A stretch of 64,000 nt of DNA from Hyphomicrobiales bacterium. GTDB taxonomy: Bacteria; Pseudomonadota; Alphaproteobacteria; Rhizobiales; Rhizobiaceae. Below the pieces are notes generated by a model. That model saw only the letters and a program-made list of their open reading frames with translations, was not told where the DNA came from and ran no database searches. Below are positions 53,127 to 61,965 of the stretch, one piece after another. The position numbers were made by a program, and so were the translations under genes. The stretch's first letter is position 1; the number at the start of each line of letters is the position of its first letter. The stretch spans positions 1-64,000 of the forward strand of contig UEIF01000012.1 of NCBI GenBank assembly GCA_900468805.1, in the 5' to 3' direction.

Positions 53127-53151
53127 GGAACTTTTTACATGGCCGGCGGTT
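53127..53151 (+). promoter_or_regulatory. EcfG-type promoter upstream of stress gene pair
   Basis: GGAAC (53127-53131), 16-base spacer, GGTT (53148-53151), 29 bases before the ATG of the KGG-type gene. Same -10 variant as upstream of udgX. Confidence 0.6.
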
Positions 53152-53180
53152 GAGCCTCTTTCGAGCCAGAGGAGGCAACC

Positions 53181-53495
53181 ATGCCGAAAGGTGACAAATC
53201 CGCTTATACCGACAAGCAGAAGAGAAAGGCCGAGCATATAGAGGAAGGCTATGAGGACCGCGGTGTATCCCAAGGGGAGGCCGAACGCCGCGCATGGGCA
53301 ACCGTCAACAAGGAAAGCGGCGGCGGCAACAAATCAGGCTCTGGGCGCGGCAAGACGGATACGAACGAATCCTCCGAAAAAGGCGGACAGATCGGCGGAC
53401 ACGCCTCCGCATCCCGCGCGAAAGAAGAGCGTTCCGCTTCCGCCAAGAAGGCAGCCGCCACTCGCAAGCGCAACGAGCACCACGCCCATCACTGA
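53181..53495 (+). CDS. KGG-type hydrophilic stress protein
   Basis: 104 residues, highly charged and probably disordered. The first half (YTDKQKRKAEHIEEGYEDRG, VSQGEAERRAWATVNK) is shared with small rhizobial proteins often called plasmid-stabilisation-like. The second half has a KGGQIGGHAS segment similar to KGG repeats of general-stress proteins such as B. subtilis GsiB, and ends in Lys/His-rich sequence. AGAGGAGG precedes the ATG. Likely an EcfG-regulated desiccation or osmotic protectant. Confidence 0.75.
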   Translation: MPKGDKSAYTDKQKRKAEHIEEGYEDRGVSQGEAERRAWATVNKESGGGNKSGSGRGKTDTNESSEKGGQIGGHASASRAKEERSASAKKAAATRKRNEHHAHH

Positions 53496-53533
53496 CGGCA
53501 CGATCAGCCAGGTAGCGGGCAGACTCGCGCCGC

Positions 53534-53848
53534 ATGTCGCTGCGAAGGAAACGTACGATTGCGAAAAGCGAGATAAAATGGTCACAGCGTGTCACCGAAA
53601 ACAGTGACGCCCTGGTCCTTAAGGAAGGCGCATTCGCCTCCGACGATCCGAAAAAGATCGCCGATTGCCTGAAACACTCGGCCGAAAACAGCGACCGGCG
53701 CAAATCGAACCCCCTCCAGTCGGCCATGTCGATGCTGAATTTCTACATCGACCGCGCTGACGACCAATTGACGAAGAAGCAGACGGGCACACTTGAAAAG
53801 GCGAAGGACGAACTTCGCAACGATTTCGGCCGAGAAACCAGACATTAA
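53534..53848 (+). CDS. DUF3175-family protein
   Basis: 104 residues. KWSQRVTENSDALVLKEGAF, SDDPKKIADCLKHSAENSDR, SAMSMLNFYIDRA and LEKAKDELRNDFGR match DUF3175, a small helical family common in soil bacteria. Function unknown. It lies 38 bases after the KGG-type gene and 17 before the glutathione transferase gene, so all three probably share the EcfG-type promoter. Confidence 0.85.
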   Translation: MSLRRKRTIAKSEIKWSQRVTENSDALVLKEGAFASDDPKKIADCLKHSAENSDRRKSNPLQSAMSMLNFYIDRADDQLTKKQTGTLEKAKDELRNDFGRETRH

Positions 53849-53865
53849 GGACATCACGAGGGCAA

Positions 53866-54600
53866 ATGACTTACGAGCTTTATTACTGGGACGGCATCCA
53901 GGGCCGTGGAGAATTTGTGCGGCTGGCGTTCGAGGAAGCGGGTGCCGACTATATCGACATGACCCGCCAGTCCGGCCCCGGGCGTGGCACCGGCGCGATG
54001 TTGACCATCATGGAAAGCAAAAGCGAGGCGCATATTCCCTTTGCCCCACCCTTCCTCAAGGAGGGCGACCTCATCATTCCGCATGTCGCCAACATTCTTC
54101 TCTACCTCGGCCCCAAACTCGGACTGGCACCGGATGACGAAGGGCTGCGCTATGTGGTGAACGGGTTGCAGTTGACGATCACCGATTTTGTAGCCGAGGT
54201 GCATGACACGCATCACCCGATCGCCACCTCGCTCTACTATGAAGACCAAAAGGAGGAAGCGAAGGCCCGCTCGGCCGATTTCACCAAGGAGCGCATCCCG
54301 AAATTCCTCGGCTATTTCGAACGCGTGCTGCGTCAGAATCCGTATAGCGCCAAACATGTAGCCGGCGATGCACTGACGTATGTGGACCTGTCGCTCTTCC
54401 AGATCGTCGAAGGCCTCGTTTATGCGTTTCCAAAGGCGATGAGCAGCTACCGCAGCAAATATCCGCTGCTTGCCGCCCTCCATGACAGCGTCGAGCATCG
54501 CCCCAACATCGCCCGCTATCTGAAATCCGACCGGCGCTTGCCTTTCAGCACGGAAGGCATTTTCCGCCACTATCCGGAACTCGACATGGATGCTTTCTGA
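53866..54600 (+). CDS. Glutathione S-transferase
   Basis: 244 residues. The N-terminal thioredoxin-like domain (YELYYWDGIQGRGEFVRLAF with Tyr6/Tyr7 as candidate catalytic residues; PFAPPFLKEGDLIIPHVANI with the cis-Pro) and the helical C-domain (FERVLRQNPYSAKHVAGDAL, TYVDLSLFQIVEGL) resemble sigma-like GSTs. It conjugates glutathione to electrophiles or reduces peroxides. It ends the stress unit; a strong terminator follows. Confidence 0.9.
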   Translation: MTYELYYWDGIQGRGEFVRLAFEEAGADYIDMTRQSGPGRGTGAMLTIMESKSEAHIPFAPPFLKEGDLIIPHVANILLYLGPKLGLAPDDEGLRYVVNGLQLTITDFVAEVHDTHHPIATSLYYEDQKEEAKARSADFTKERIPKFLGYFERVLRQNPYSAKHVAGDALTYVDLSLFQIVEGLVYAFPKAMSSYRSKYPLLAALHDSVEHRPNIARYLKSDRRLPFSTEGIFRHYPELDMDAF

Positions 54601-54735
54601 TCAGGGATTGCTTTCAATTTTTCGGGAACGATTGGCATTGCCATCGGTTTTGCCTTCGATCCAGAATTTGAAATGTCGAAAAGGTCGAGGAAGGCCGCCA
54701 CGAGAACGTGCCCCATACTCTCCTGTTGAATGCGT

Positions 54736-54763
54736 AACCCGCAGCTCCGCTGCGGGTTCTTTT
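54736..54763 (+). terminator. Rho-independent terminator
   Basis: AACCCGCAG-CTCCG-CTGCGGGTT (9-bp perfect stem) followed by CTTTTTATT, 136 bases after the GST stop. It also separates the convergent topoisomerase gene. Confidence 0.92.
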
Positions 54764-54766
54764 TAT

Positions 54767-55777
54767 TCACTCGGGAATGCTGCGACGCGTCAGGAAATCC
54801 AGCATGCGGTTCTCATCCGCCCGAAGCCCACGCAGGGGCTCGCTACCGCCCTCCTCCAGCGTCTCATCCTTGGCCGAAAGCGCAATGATTGCCGGGTGGA
54901 TGTAACTGGAGCGCGAGATCGCCGGCGTATTGTGCAGGGCGTCTGCCGCAGCCTCCGACATTTCCTTGACGGACGGCCGCCGTCCTTCTGAAACGGCGTT
55001 GCGCGCTGCGCCGAAAGCGGCAAGCGAACCTGCCCATGTACGGAACGTCTTGGCGGAAATGGCAATGCCCGAGATCTCAGCGAGATAGGCATTCAACCGG
55101 CCGGAATCGATCGGCCTTAGCGCCCCGGTCTCATCCTTCCAGACGAAAAGCTGCCTGCCCGGCAGATCGGCGATCTCTTCCAAAATCTTCTGCAGGCGCG
55201 GATGTTTGAGACTGCGCTGGACCCGTTTGCCACCCTTGGCGCGGAATTTCAGCTCGATACGCCCATCGACCATCTTCAGATGACGTTTCAGCAGGGTCGT
55301 TGCACCATAGGTGTCGTTCTCCTTCACATAGGCCTGGTTGCCGACACGCAGATGCGCTTCGTCGAGCAATATCGTCAGCGCCGCAAGCACGCCGTTGACG
55401 TCCTCCGCACCGGTATCGACATGGCGCAGCACCGTTCGCCGGATCTTTGGCAGCGCATTGCCGAATTCGATGAGTTGATGGAATTTTCCGGTGCTGCGGA
55501 AGGATTGCCAGTCCTTGTGATAACGGTATTGTTTGCGGCCACGGACATCGAAGCCGGTCGCCTGTAAATGCCCGTTCTCGTCAATGCAGATCCACACATT
55601 GTCATAGGCCGGCGGCAGGCCGAGCGCACGGATGCGCGCCCGCTGGATCTCATCGGCCAGTGTTTTCCCGTCCGGCAACGTATAGCTGAAGCCCTTTCCC
55701 TTCCGTCGTCTGCGGATACCGGGTTCGGTATCGCTGACATAAACCAGGCCAAGCTCGGTGATGACGTCGGCATTCAT
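54767..55777 (-). CDS. DNA topoisomerase IB
   Basis: 336 residues, the poxvirus-like bacterial type. N-terminal domain: IRRRRKGKGFSYTLPDGKTL, RIRALGLPPAYDNVWIC, DVRGRKQYRYHKDWQ. Catalytic domain: LLDEAHLRVGNQAYVKENDT (first Arg), KTFRTWAG (second Arg) and SRSSYIHPAI (nucleophile Tyr). It relaxes supercoils by a 3'-phosphotyrosyl link. The ATG at 55777 lies 16 bases after the glgX stop, so the two form an operon. In rhizobia this enzyme is accessory, not the main relaxing topoisomerase. Confidence 0.93.
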   Translation of the reverse strand: MNADVITELGLVYVSDTEPGIRRRRKGKGFSYTLPDGKTLADEIQRARIRALGLPPAYDNVWICIDENGHLQATGFDVRGRKQYRYHKDWQSFRSTGKFHQLIEFGNALPKIRRTVLRHVDTGAEDVNGVLAALTILLDEAHLRVGNQAYVKENDTYGATTLLKRHLKMVDGRIELKFRAKGGKRVQRSLKHPRLQKILEEIADLPGRQLFVWKDETGALRPIDSGRLNAYLAEISGIAISAKTFRTWAGSLAAFGAARNAVSEGRRPSVKEMSEAAADALHNTPAISRSSYIHPAIIALSAKDETLEEGGSEPLRGLRADENRMLDFLTRRSIPE

Positions 55778-55793
55778 TCTTGCTACTGATCCG

Positions 55794-57950
55794 TCACTTG
55801 CTCCGCCGACCAAAATGGAACCACCTGCGGCGCTCAGCCCTGCTTGCATCCTTTGGCGGTTTGGTCTGCCCCTTCGGCGCAAAGACTGCGATGCTTTGGG
55901 CATAAACCATCACGGGGCTTTCCTGCTCATGAAGCTTGAAACCGTCGTCCTCCGCCCCGGTATCGAGCACGCGAGCCCATTGCTTCAGGCCATTGACCTC
56001 GGGCAAATACACCTCGCAATCGCCGCCGGCGTTGAAGACCAGATAGAGATCATCCATCTCTTCCGTCTCAGGGGAATGCGCACTCTTAGAAAGATAGACG
56101 CCGAGCACCTGAAGCCCGTCGTCATTCCAAGCGCCGTCATCCATGAAGTTGCCATCCGGTTTGTACCAGGCGATTTCGATGCGTCCGTCCTCGGTACTGT
56201 CACCCGTCAGAAAACGCTCCTGCCTCAGCACGGGATGCGCCTTGCGGAAGGCAACCGCATTGCGACAAAAATCGAGGAACGGATCATCGAGGCCATCCCA
56301 CTTCGTCCAGCCGATCTCATTGTCCTGGCAATAGGCGTTGTTGTTGCCGCCCTGGCTGTTGCCGATCTCGTCGCCGGCGAGGATCATCGGGACGCCCTGG
56401 GAGAGCATCAGCGTCGCCATCATGTTGCGGCGACGGCGCGCGCGAAGCCTGTTGATGTCCTCGTTATCGGTCGTGCCCTCGGCACCCATATTATCGGAAT
56501 GATTGTCCGAATGACCGTCCCTGTTATCCTCGCCATTCGCCTCGTTGTGCTTGTCGTTGAAGGAAACCGTGTCGGCCAGCGTGAAGCCGTCATGGGCCGA
56601 CAGCAGGTTGATCGATGAAGTCGCGCCGCGATCCGAATGGTTGAACTGAACCGCCGAGCCGGTGATACGTTGCGAGATCTCCGATACCATGCCGCCATCG
56701 CCTTTCCAGAAGCGGCGCACGTCGTCACGGAACTTATCATTCCATTCGCGGAAGGGATGGGGGAAGCCGCCGACCTGATAGCCGCCGTCGCCGACGTCCC
56801 AAGGCTCGGCGATCAGCTTGACGCCGGCAAGGATCGGGTCCTGACGGATTGCGCCGAAGAACAATCCCTGCCGGTCGAACTCCAGATCCTGGCGGCCGAG
56901 CGTGCTGGCGAGATCGAAGCGGAAGCCGTCAATATGCATGGCGCTAACCCAGTAGCGCAGGCTGTCCAGCACCATGCGCATGACCATGGGATTGGCAACG
57001 TTCAGCGTATTGCCGGTCCCGGTCGTATCGAAGGTGTGGCGCGGATCATCAGGCGAAAGGATGTAGTAGCTCGCATTGTCGAGCCCGCGGAAGGAAAGGG
57101 TCGGTCCTTTCTCGCTGCCCTCGGCCGTGTGGTTGTAGACGACGTCCATGATGACTTCGATGCCGGCGGCATGGAACTTCTTCACCATGGTCTTGATCTC
57201 GGTGATCTTGTCGCCCGAGAGATAGCGTGCCTTCGGCGCAAAGAAACCGAGTGTCTGGTAGCCCCAGTAATTCGTCAACTTCTTCTCTTCGAGATAGCGG
57301 TCGTTGGGGAAGAACTGGATCGGCAGCAGCTCGATCGCCGATATGCCGAGCTTTACGAGATGATCGATGATTGGATCGCTGCACATGCCGAGAAAGGTGC
57401 CACGCAGCCTGTCCGGCACTTTCGGATGCAGCATCGTCAGTCCGCGGACATGCGCCTCATAAATCACCGTCTCCGGCCATGGCCGCCGTATTGCTTCTTC
57501 ACCAGCCCAATCGAAATCCGGATCCTGAACGATACCCTTGACCATGTAAGGCGCGCTGTCGCGCTCATCGAAGGAAAGATCGTCCTTTCCGATCGTATAA
57601 CCATAGAGCGCATCATCCCATTTGAGATCGCCGAGCACCTGCTTGGCATAGGGATCGAGCAGCAGCTTGTTGGCATTGAACCGATGGCCGTTCTTCGGAT
57701 CGTAGGGACCGTGCGCGCGGTAACCGTAGACGGTGCCTGGACCGACGCCGGCAATATAGCCCGACCAGATATCACCCTCGCGCTTCGGCAGCGGCAGCCG
57801 GGCAATCTCCTTCTTGCCGTCGGGAGAGAAGAGGCAGAGCTCCACCTGTTCTGCATGCGCGGAGAAAACCGCGAAATGCGTGCCTGAACCGATATATTCC
57901 GCCCCCAGTTCCGGTTTCAGGAAGTCGAGTTCGGAAAAGGAAAAGCTCAT
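55794..57950 (-). CDS. glgX: Glycogen debranching enzyme GlgX
   Basis: 718 residues. An N-terminal CBM48 domain (GTHFAVFSAHAEQVELCLFS) leads a GH13_11 barrel: DVVYNHTAEG, GFRFDLASTLGR (nucleophile Asp), VKLIAEPWDVG (acid Glu) and LSAHDGFTLAD. It cleaves alpha-1,6 branches of phosphorylase-trimmed glycogen, giving maltooligosaccharides that TreY/TreZ can turn into trehalose. It has a consensus EcfG promoter 33 bases upstream, which links glycogen breakdown to general stress. It is followed by topoisomerase IB. Confidence 0.95.
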   Translation of the reverse strand: MSFSFSELDFLKPELGAEYIGSGTHFAVFSAHAEQVELCLFSPDGKKEIARLPLPKREGDIWSGYIAGVGPGTVYGYRAHGPYDPKNGHRFNANKLLLDPYAKQVLGDLKWDDALYGYTIGKDDLSFDERDSAPYMVKGIVQDPDFDWAGEEAIRRPWPETVIYEAHVRGLTMLHPKVPDRLRGTFLGMCSDPIIDHLVKLGISAIELLPIQFFPNDRYLEEKKLTNYWGYQTLGFFAPKARYLSGDKITEIKTMVKKFHAAGIEVIMDVVYNHTAEGSEKGPTLSFRGLDNASYYILSPDDPRHTFDTTGTGNTLNVANPMVMRMVLDSLRYWVSAMHIDGFRFDLASTLGRQDLEFDRQGLFFGAIRQDPILAGVKLIAEPWDVGDGGYQVGGFPHPFREWNDKFRDDVRRFWKGDGGMVSEISQRITGSAVQFNHSDRGATSSINLLSAHDGFTLADTVSFNDKHNEANGEDNRDGHSDNHSDNMGAEGTTDNEDINRLRARRRRNMMATLMLSQGVPMILAGDEIGNSQGGNNNAYCQDNEIGWTKWDGLDDPFLDFCRNAVAFRKAHPVLRQERFLTGDSTEDGRIEIAWYKPDGNFMDDGAWNDDGLQVLGVYLSKSAHSPETEEMDDLYLVFNAGGDCEVYLPEVNGLKQWARVLDTGAEDDGFKLHEQESPVMVYAQSIAVFAPKGQTKPPKDASRAERRRWFHFGRRSK

Positions 57951-57982
57951 GACGCCCCCGTTTGTTAAATGGCCAAGCGGGA

Positions 57983-58007
57983 AACGTCATTGCGGTGCGA
58001 AAGTTCC
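57983..58007 (-). promoter_or_regulatory. EcfG-type promoter of glgX-topoisomerase operon
   Basis: On the minus strand GGAAC (58007-58003), 16-base spacer, CGTT (57986-57983): an exact match, 33 bases before the glgX ATG. Confidence 0.75.
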
Positions 58008-58033
58008 GTAAATTGCGATCTTTCCAGCCCCAA

Positions 58034-58828
58034 TCAGGGCATCAGCTGGCCGCCATTAACCTCGAGGATCTGGCCCGTCACATAGCCTGAAAACGTCGGC
58101 GAGGCGAGGAAGAGATAGGCGCCGACGCAATCTTCCGATGTACCGACGAAGCCCATCGGGATCGACTTTCGCTGCATCTCCATCTGTTCGTCATTCGTGT
58201 AACGCTCGTGGAAAGGCGTTGCGATGACGCCGGGTGCGACCGCATTGACGCGAATCCTGTCGGCAACGAATTCCTTGGCGTGGCCGCGGGTGATCGTCGA
58301 GACAAAGCCTTTGGAGGCCGCATAGAGGATCGCGCCGTTGCCGCCGCCATTGCGGGCAGCAATCGAGGTCGTGTTGATGATGAAGCCACCCTGCTTCTTC
58401 AGCCAGGGATGGGCGGCGCGCGTTGCAGCCAGAACCGAGCGGGCATTGAGATTCATGACCTTCTCATAATGCTCGTCGGTATATTCTGAGGTCGGCTTGC
58501 GGCCGAGCATGCCGCCGGCATTGTTGATGAGACCGTCAAGATGGCCGAAGGTCTTGGCCGTCTCTTCGACGACACGCTCCGTTTCGCCCTCCCGCGACAC
58601 GTCGCCATGCACCAGATGCACTGCGCCGCCCGCTGCCTTAATCTCATCGGCAAGCTTTTCGGCTGGTTCGCGGCTTGAATTGTAATGAATACCGACCTTG
58701 ACGCCCTGCGCGGCAAAGGCGCGCGCAACGGCCGCGCCGATGCCCGTGGAAGCGCCTGTTATCAGCACGGCCTTGCCGGCGAGGTCAGGAATTTTGATGG
58801 ATGCAAGCAATTGAGCAAGATCTGCCAT
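58034..58828 (-). CDS. Short-chain dehydrogenase/reductase
   Basis: 264 residues. Cofactor loop AVLITGASTGIGAAVARAFA at ~18-37, NNAGGML near 100, catalytic YAASKGF near 170 and PGVIATPFHERY. VGIHYNSSREPAEKL after beta-2 suggests NADP(H). It resembles 3-oxoacyl-ACP-reductase-like or sugar dehydrogenases; substrate unclear. ATG 58828 starts the conserved domain. It stands alone upstream of glgX. Confidence 0.9.
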   Translation of the reverse strand: MADLAQLLASIKIPDLAGKAVLITGASTGIGAAVARAFAAQGVKVGIHYNSSREPAEKLADEIKAAGGAVHLVHGDVSREGETERVVEETAKTFGHLDGLINNAGGMLGRKPTSEYTDEHYEKVMNLNARSVLAATRAAHPWLKKQGGFIINTTSIAARNGGGNGAILYAASKGFVSTITRGHAKEFVADRIRVNAVAPGVIATPFHERYTNDEQMEMQRKSIPMGFVGTSEDCVGAYLFLASPTFSGYVTGQILEVNGGQLMP

Positions 58829-58984
58829 GGCGACGATAGCCTCCCGAAAAACCAAAGACATAGGTGATAAAACGATATGTGCCAGTCTTAGCAGGGGAGA
58901 TTGGCGAAGGGCAATGCACGAAAGAGCGAGATGCCATGCCTCCGGCGCCGGCGCCGCCGTTGACAAATGACCGACGGGCCAAAC

Positions 58985-59227
58985 TTTCGGCCTTGCCTAC
59001 CGATCCCTTCTCATCGACCTTGCCGACGGAGCAACTCATCCTTCGGTGCTGGCACTCGGCAGTCGCCTCTCCATCCGCGTGCCCTACGGAATCGCGCTCA
59101 GGCGCGACGATTCCGCTTTTCGACTTCCCGTCGACCGCACGCTGACCCCAAGCTGCTCAAGACCTATTTCGGCGCCGAGGCGCCGGTCGTGCGCAGCGAA
59201 ATCATGATGCAATCAATTCCCGAATAA
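58985..59227 (+). pseudogene. Amino-acid ABC binding-protein remnant
   Basis: A fragment reads VPYGIALRRDDSAFRLPVDR followed by TL, matching the end region of glutamate/aspartate-type periplasmic binding proteins. The reading then shifts; LLKTYFGAEAPVVRSEIMMQ and SIPE-stop in another frame continues like the family's C-terminus. No start, signal peptide or N-lobe is present. It is a decayed gene end between an SDR gene and convergent pcaF. Confidence 0.55.
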
Positions 59228-59234
59228 ACGGCTC

Positions 59235-60437
59235 TCAGACCCTTTCGAGCGCCACGGCGATGCCCTGACCGACGCCGATGCACATGGTCGACAGCGAATA
59301 GCGGCCGCCGGTTTCGCCAAGTTCGAGAGCTGCAGTACCGGTGATACGGGCGCCTGACATGCCGAGCGGATGACCGAGCGCGATCGCCCCGCCATTGCGG
59401 TTTACTCGCGGATCGTCATCGGCAATGCCGAGTTCTCGCAGCACCGCCAGACCCTGGCTGGCAAAGGCCTCGTTGAGTTCGATAACGTCGAACTGGTCCT
59501 GCTTCAGGCCGAGCCGCACCATCAGCTTTCGCGAAGCCGGTACCGGGCCGATGCCCATGACACGAGGCGGAACAGCCCCAGCCGCACCTCCGAGAACGCG
59601 GGCGATCGGCGTCAGCCCGTATTTCTTCGCCGCAGCTTCCGAGGCGATGATAAGGGCGGCAGCCCCATCATTGACGCCCGAAGCATTGCCGGCCGTCACC
59701 GTGCCGCCCTGACGGAAGGGCGTCGGCAATTTTGCGAGTGCTTCCATGCTGGTTGCGCGCGGATGCTCGTCCTTCTCGACGGTGATGGGATCGCCCTTGC
59801 GCTGCGGGATGGTCACCGAGGTGATTTCCTTGGCCAGCCGGCCGCTTGCCTGGGAGGCAGCAGCCTTCGCCTGCGAGCGGACAGCGAAGGCATCCTGGTC
59901 TACGCGGCTGACCCTGTAATCTTCGGCGACGTTTTCGCCCGTCTCCGGCATGGAATCGACGCCGTATTGCTTCTTCATAAGTGGGTTGATGAAACGCCAG
60001 CCGATCGTCGTGTCGTAAATTTCGGCAGCGCGCGAAAAGGCGGCATCGGCCTTCGGCATGACGAAGGGGGCTCTCGACATGCTTTCGACGCCGCCTGCAA
60101 TCATCAGTTCGGTTTCGCCGGCACGAATGGCACGCGCTGCGGCAATGACGGCATCCATGCCTGAGCCGCAGAGACGGTTGATCGTCGTGCCCGGCACCGA
60201 AACCGGCAGGCCGGCGAGAAGCAGCGACATGCGCCCAACGTTGCGGTTATCCTCGCCCGCCTGGTTGGCGCAGCCGAAAATCACGTCGTCGACCGCCTCC
60301 CAGTCAACAGAGGCGTTCTTCGACATCAGCGCCTTCAGCGGAATGGCGCCGAGATCGTCTGCACGAACGGAGGAGAGCGAACCGCCATAACGGCCGATCG
60401 GCGTACGGATATAGTCGCAGATGAAGGCTTCGGTCAT
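59235..60437 (-). CDS. pcaF: 3-oxoadipyl-CoA thiolase PcaF
   Basis: 400 residues, the exact PcaF size. Catalytic residues: Cys in TINRLCGSGMDAVIAAAR, His in GGAIALGHPLGMSGAR and Cys in STMCIGVGQG. It splits 3-oxoadipyl-CoA to succinyl-CoA and acetyl-CoA, the last step of the beta-ketoadipate pathway. A 17-codon upstream extension is open; ATG 60437 starts like the family (EAFICDYIRTPIGRYGG). It follows pcaJ by 10 bases. A generic acetyl-CoA acetyltransferase would be the alternative, but context decides. Confidence 0.93.
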   Translation of the reverse strand: MTEAFICDYIRTPIGRYGGSLSSVRADDLGAIPLKALMSKNASVDWEAVDDVIFGCANQAGEDNRNVGRMSLLLAGLPVSVPGTTINRLCGSGMDAVIAAARAIRAGETELMIAGGVESMSRAPFVMPKADAAFSRAAEIYDTTIGWRFINPLMKKQYGVDSMPETGENVAEDYRVSRVDQDAFAVRSQAKAAASQASGRLAKEITSVTIPQRKGDPITVEKDEHPRATSMEALAKLPTPFRQGGTVTAGNASGVNDGAAALIIASEAAAKKYGLTPIARVLGGAAGAVPPRVMGIGPVPASRKLMVRLGLKQDQFDVIELNEAFASQGLAVLRELGIADDDPRVNRNGGAIALGHPLGMSGARITGTAALELGETGGRYSLSTMCIGVGQGIAVALERV

Positions 60438-60447
60438 AGACTTGTCC

Positions 60448-61137
60448 TCAAAGTTCTGGAACGACGAGGTCGGCAACCGGCCCCTCAATATGGAGCGGGG
60501 CGCCCGTCATAGCCTGCAGCTCCTCTACCGACATGGCGTGCAGCTTCTCCCGCAACAAAAAACGCCCGTCCTTGATGTCGATGACGGCATGGCTCGTATA
60601 GATACGGGTAATGCAAGCCACCCCCGTCAGCGGAAACGTGCATTTGTCGACCAGCTTCGGCTCGCCGTTCTTGGTGACATGTTCTGTGATGACGCAGACC
60701 TGCCTGGCGCCATGAACCAGATCCATGGCGCCGCCGACGGCCGGCACGCCCTTGGCGCCGACGCGCCAGTTGGCGAGATCGCCGTTCTGAGCGACCTGAT
60801 ACGCGCCAAGGATCGCGACATCGAGATGGCCGCCGCGAACCATCGCAAAGCTGTCGGCATGGTGGAAAAAGGCCGCACCCGGCTTCAGCGTTACCGCCTT
60901 CTTGCCGGCATTGATGAGATCCCAGTCCTCCTCGCCAGCTTGCGGCGCCTCGCCGAAATTGAGAATGCCGTTTTCCGTATGGAAGATCGCTTGTCGACCC
61001 GGCGGCTGATAGCGGGCGACCATTTCCGGAAAGCCGATACCGAGGTTCACATAGGCACCATCGGCAATGTCCTGGGCGGCACGCCAGGCGATCTGGGCGT
61101 TGGATAGCTTGGTATCTTCTCTGGTGTCGACGGTCAT
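60448..61137 (-). CDS. pcaJ: 3-oxoadipate CoA-transferase subunit B PcaJ
   Basis: 229 residues. Family-I CoA-transferase beta subunit: VNLGIGFPEMVARYQPPG, HTENGILNFGEAP with the catalytic Glu that carries the CoA thioester, HLDVAILGAYQVAQNGDLAN and GVPAVGGAMDLVHGARQV. It transfers CoA from succinyl-CoA to 3-oxoadipate with PcaI. The start overlaps the pcaI stop as ATGA. Confidence 0.94.
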   Translation of the reverse strand: MTVDTREDTKLSNAQIAWRAAQDIADGAYVNLGIGFPEMVARYQPPGRQAIFHTENGILNFGEAPQAGEEDWDLINAGKKAVTLKPGAAFFHHADSFAMVRGGHLDVAILGAYQVAQNGDLANWRVGAKGVPAVGGAMDLVHGARQVCVITEHVTKNGEPKLVDKCTFPLTGVACITRIYTSHAVIDIKDGRFLLREKLHAMSVEELQAMTGAPLHIEGPVADLVVPEL

Positions 61138-61841
61138 GCGTAGGCCACCCCGGCTCGAATGAGCTCTTCTTCCTGTTGCGGATCGGCGATTTCGACGACG
61201 CGGTCGACAAAGATGCCGGGTGTGACGACGTGCTCGGGATCGATGTCGCCGGCCGACACGATGGTCGAGACCTGGGCGATCGTCTTGGCCGCCGCCATGC
61301 ACATCAGCGGGTTAAAATTGCGTCCCGCCTTGTTGTAGGTGAGATTGCCGTAGGTATCGCCGACATGTGCCTTGACGATCGCAAAATCGGCCTTCAGCCA
61401 GCGTTCCTGCACATAATGCCGGCCATCGAATTCCGCGATCACCTTGCCGTCGGCCAGCTCGGTTCCGTAACCCGTCGGCGTGTAGAAGGCCGGAATCCCG
61501 GCACCGCCGGCGCGAATGCGCTCGGCAAGCGTGCCCTGCGGAACAAGCTCCAACTCGATCTGACCGGCCAGATATCTATCGGTGAAGGCACGCGGATCGG
61601 ATGAGCGCGGGAAGGAGCACACCATCTTCCTGACCATGCCGGCATCGATCATCGCGGCAATGCCGATACGGCCATTGCCGGCATTGTTGTTTATCACCGT
61701 GAGGTTCTTCGCCCCTTTGTCGATCAAGGCGTGAATGAGCTCAATCGGCGCACCCGAGCCGCCGAAACCACCGATCATGACGATGGCACCATCGCCTATT
61801 TCGGAGACGGCATCGGCCGCGCTCCCCATTGTCTTGTCCAT
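61134..61841 (-). CDS. pcaI: 3-oxoadipate CoA-transferase subunit A PcaI
   Basis: 235 residues. Alpha subunit: GDGAIVMIGGFGGSGAPIEL, NNNAGNGRIGIAAMID, FTDRYLAGQIELELVPQGTL, GAGIPAFYTPTGYGT and NYNPLM-like RNFNPLMCMAA. It forms the transferase with PcaJ. ATG at 61841 begins the conserved part; GGAGAGATCCCGC precedes it. First gene of pcaIJF; a long inverted repeat lies 86 bases upstream. Confidence 0.94.
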   Translation of the reverse strand: MDKTMGSAADAVSEIGDGAIVMIGGFGGSGAPIELIHALIDKGAKNLTVINNNAGNGRIGIAAMIDAGMVRKMVCSFPRSSDPRAFTDRYLAGQIELELVPQGTLAERIRAGGAGIPAFYTPTGYGTELADGKVIAEFDGRHYVQERWLKADFAIVKAHVGDTYGNLTYNKAGRNFNPLMCMAAAKTIAQVSTIVSAGDIDPEHVVTPGIFVDRVVEIADPQQEEELIRAGVAYA

Positions 61842-61926
61842 GCGGGATCTCTCCTTTCCGGATGAGGCCTCCTCGTGCCTCCCTGACCACAGGGATAGAG
61901 CGAGAGTACTCGTTACGGCAAGAATT

Positions 61927-61965
61927 TTGTGCGTTATCTGATATTTGTTCACATAACGCACAAAT
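61927..61965. promoter_or_regulatory. Long inverted repeat in pcaIJF promoter
   Basis: TTTGTGCGTTAT (61927-61938) and ATAACGCACAAA (61954-61965) are perfect 12-bp arms with a 15-base spacer, upstream of pcaI. IclR-type regulators (PcaR/PobR) bind such sites at pca promoters, so it is the likely operator. No iclR-type gene is visible next to it. Confidence 0.7.
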
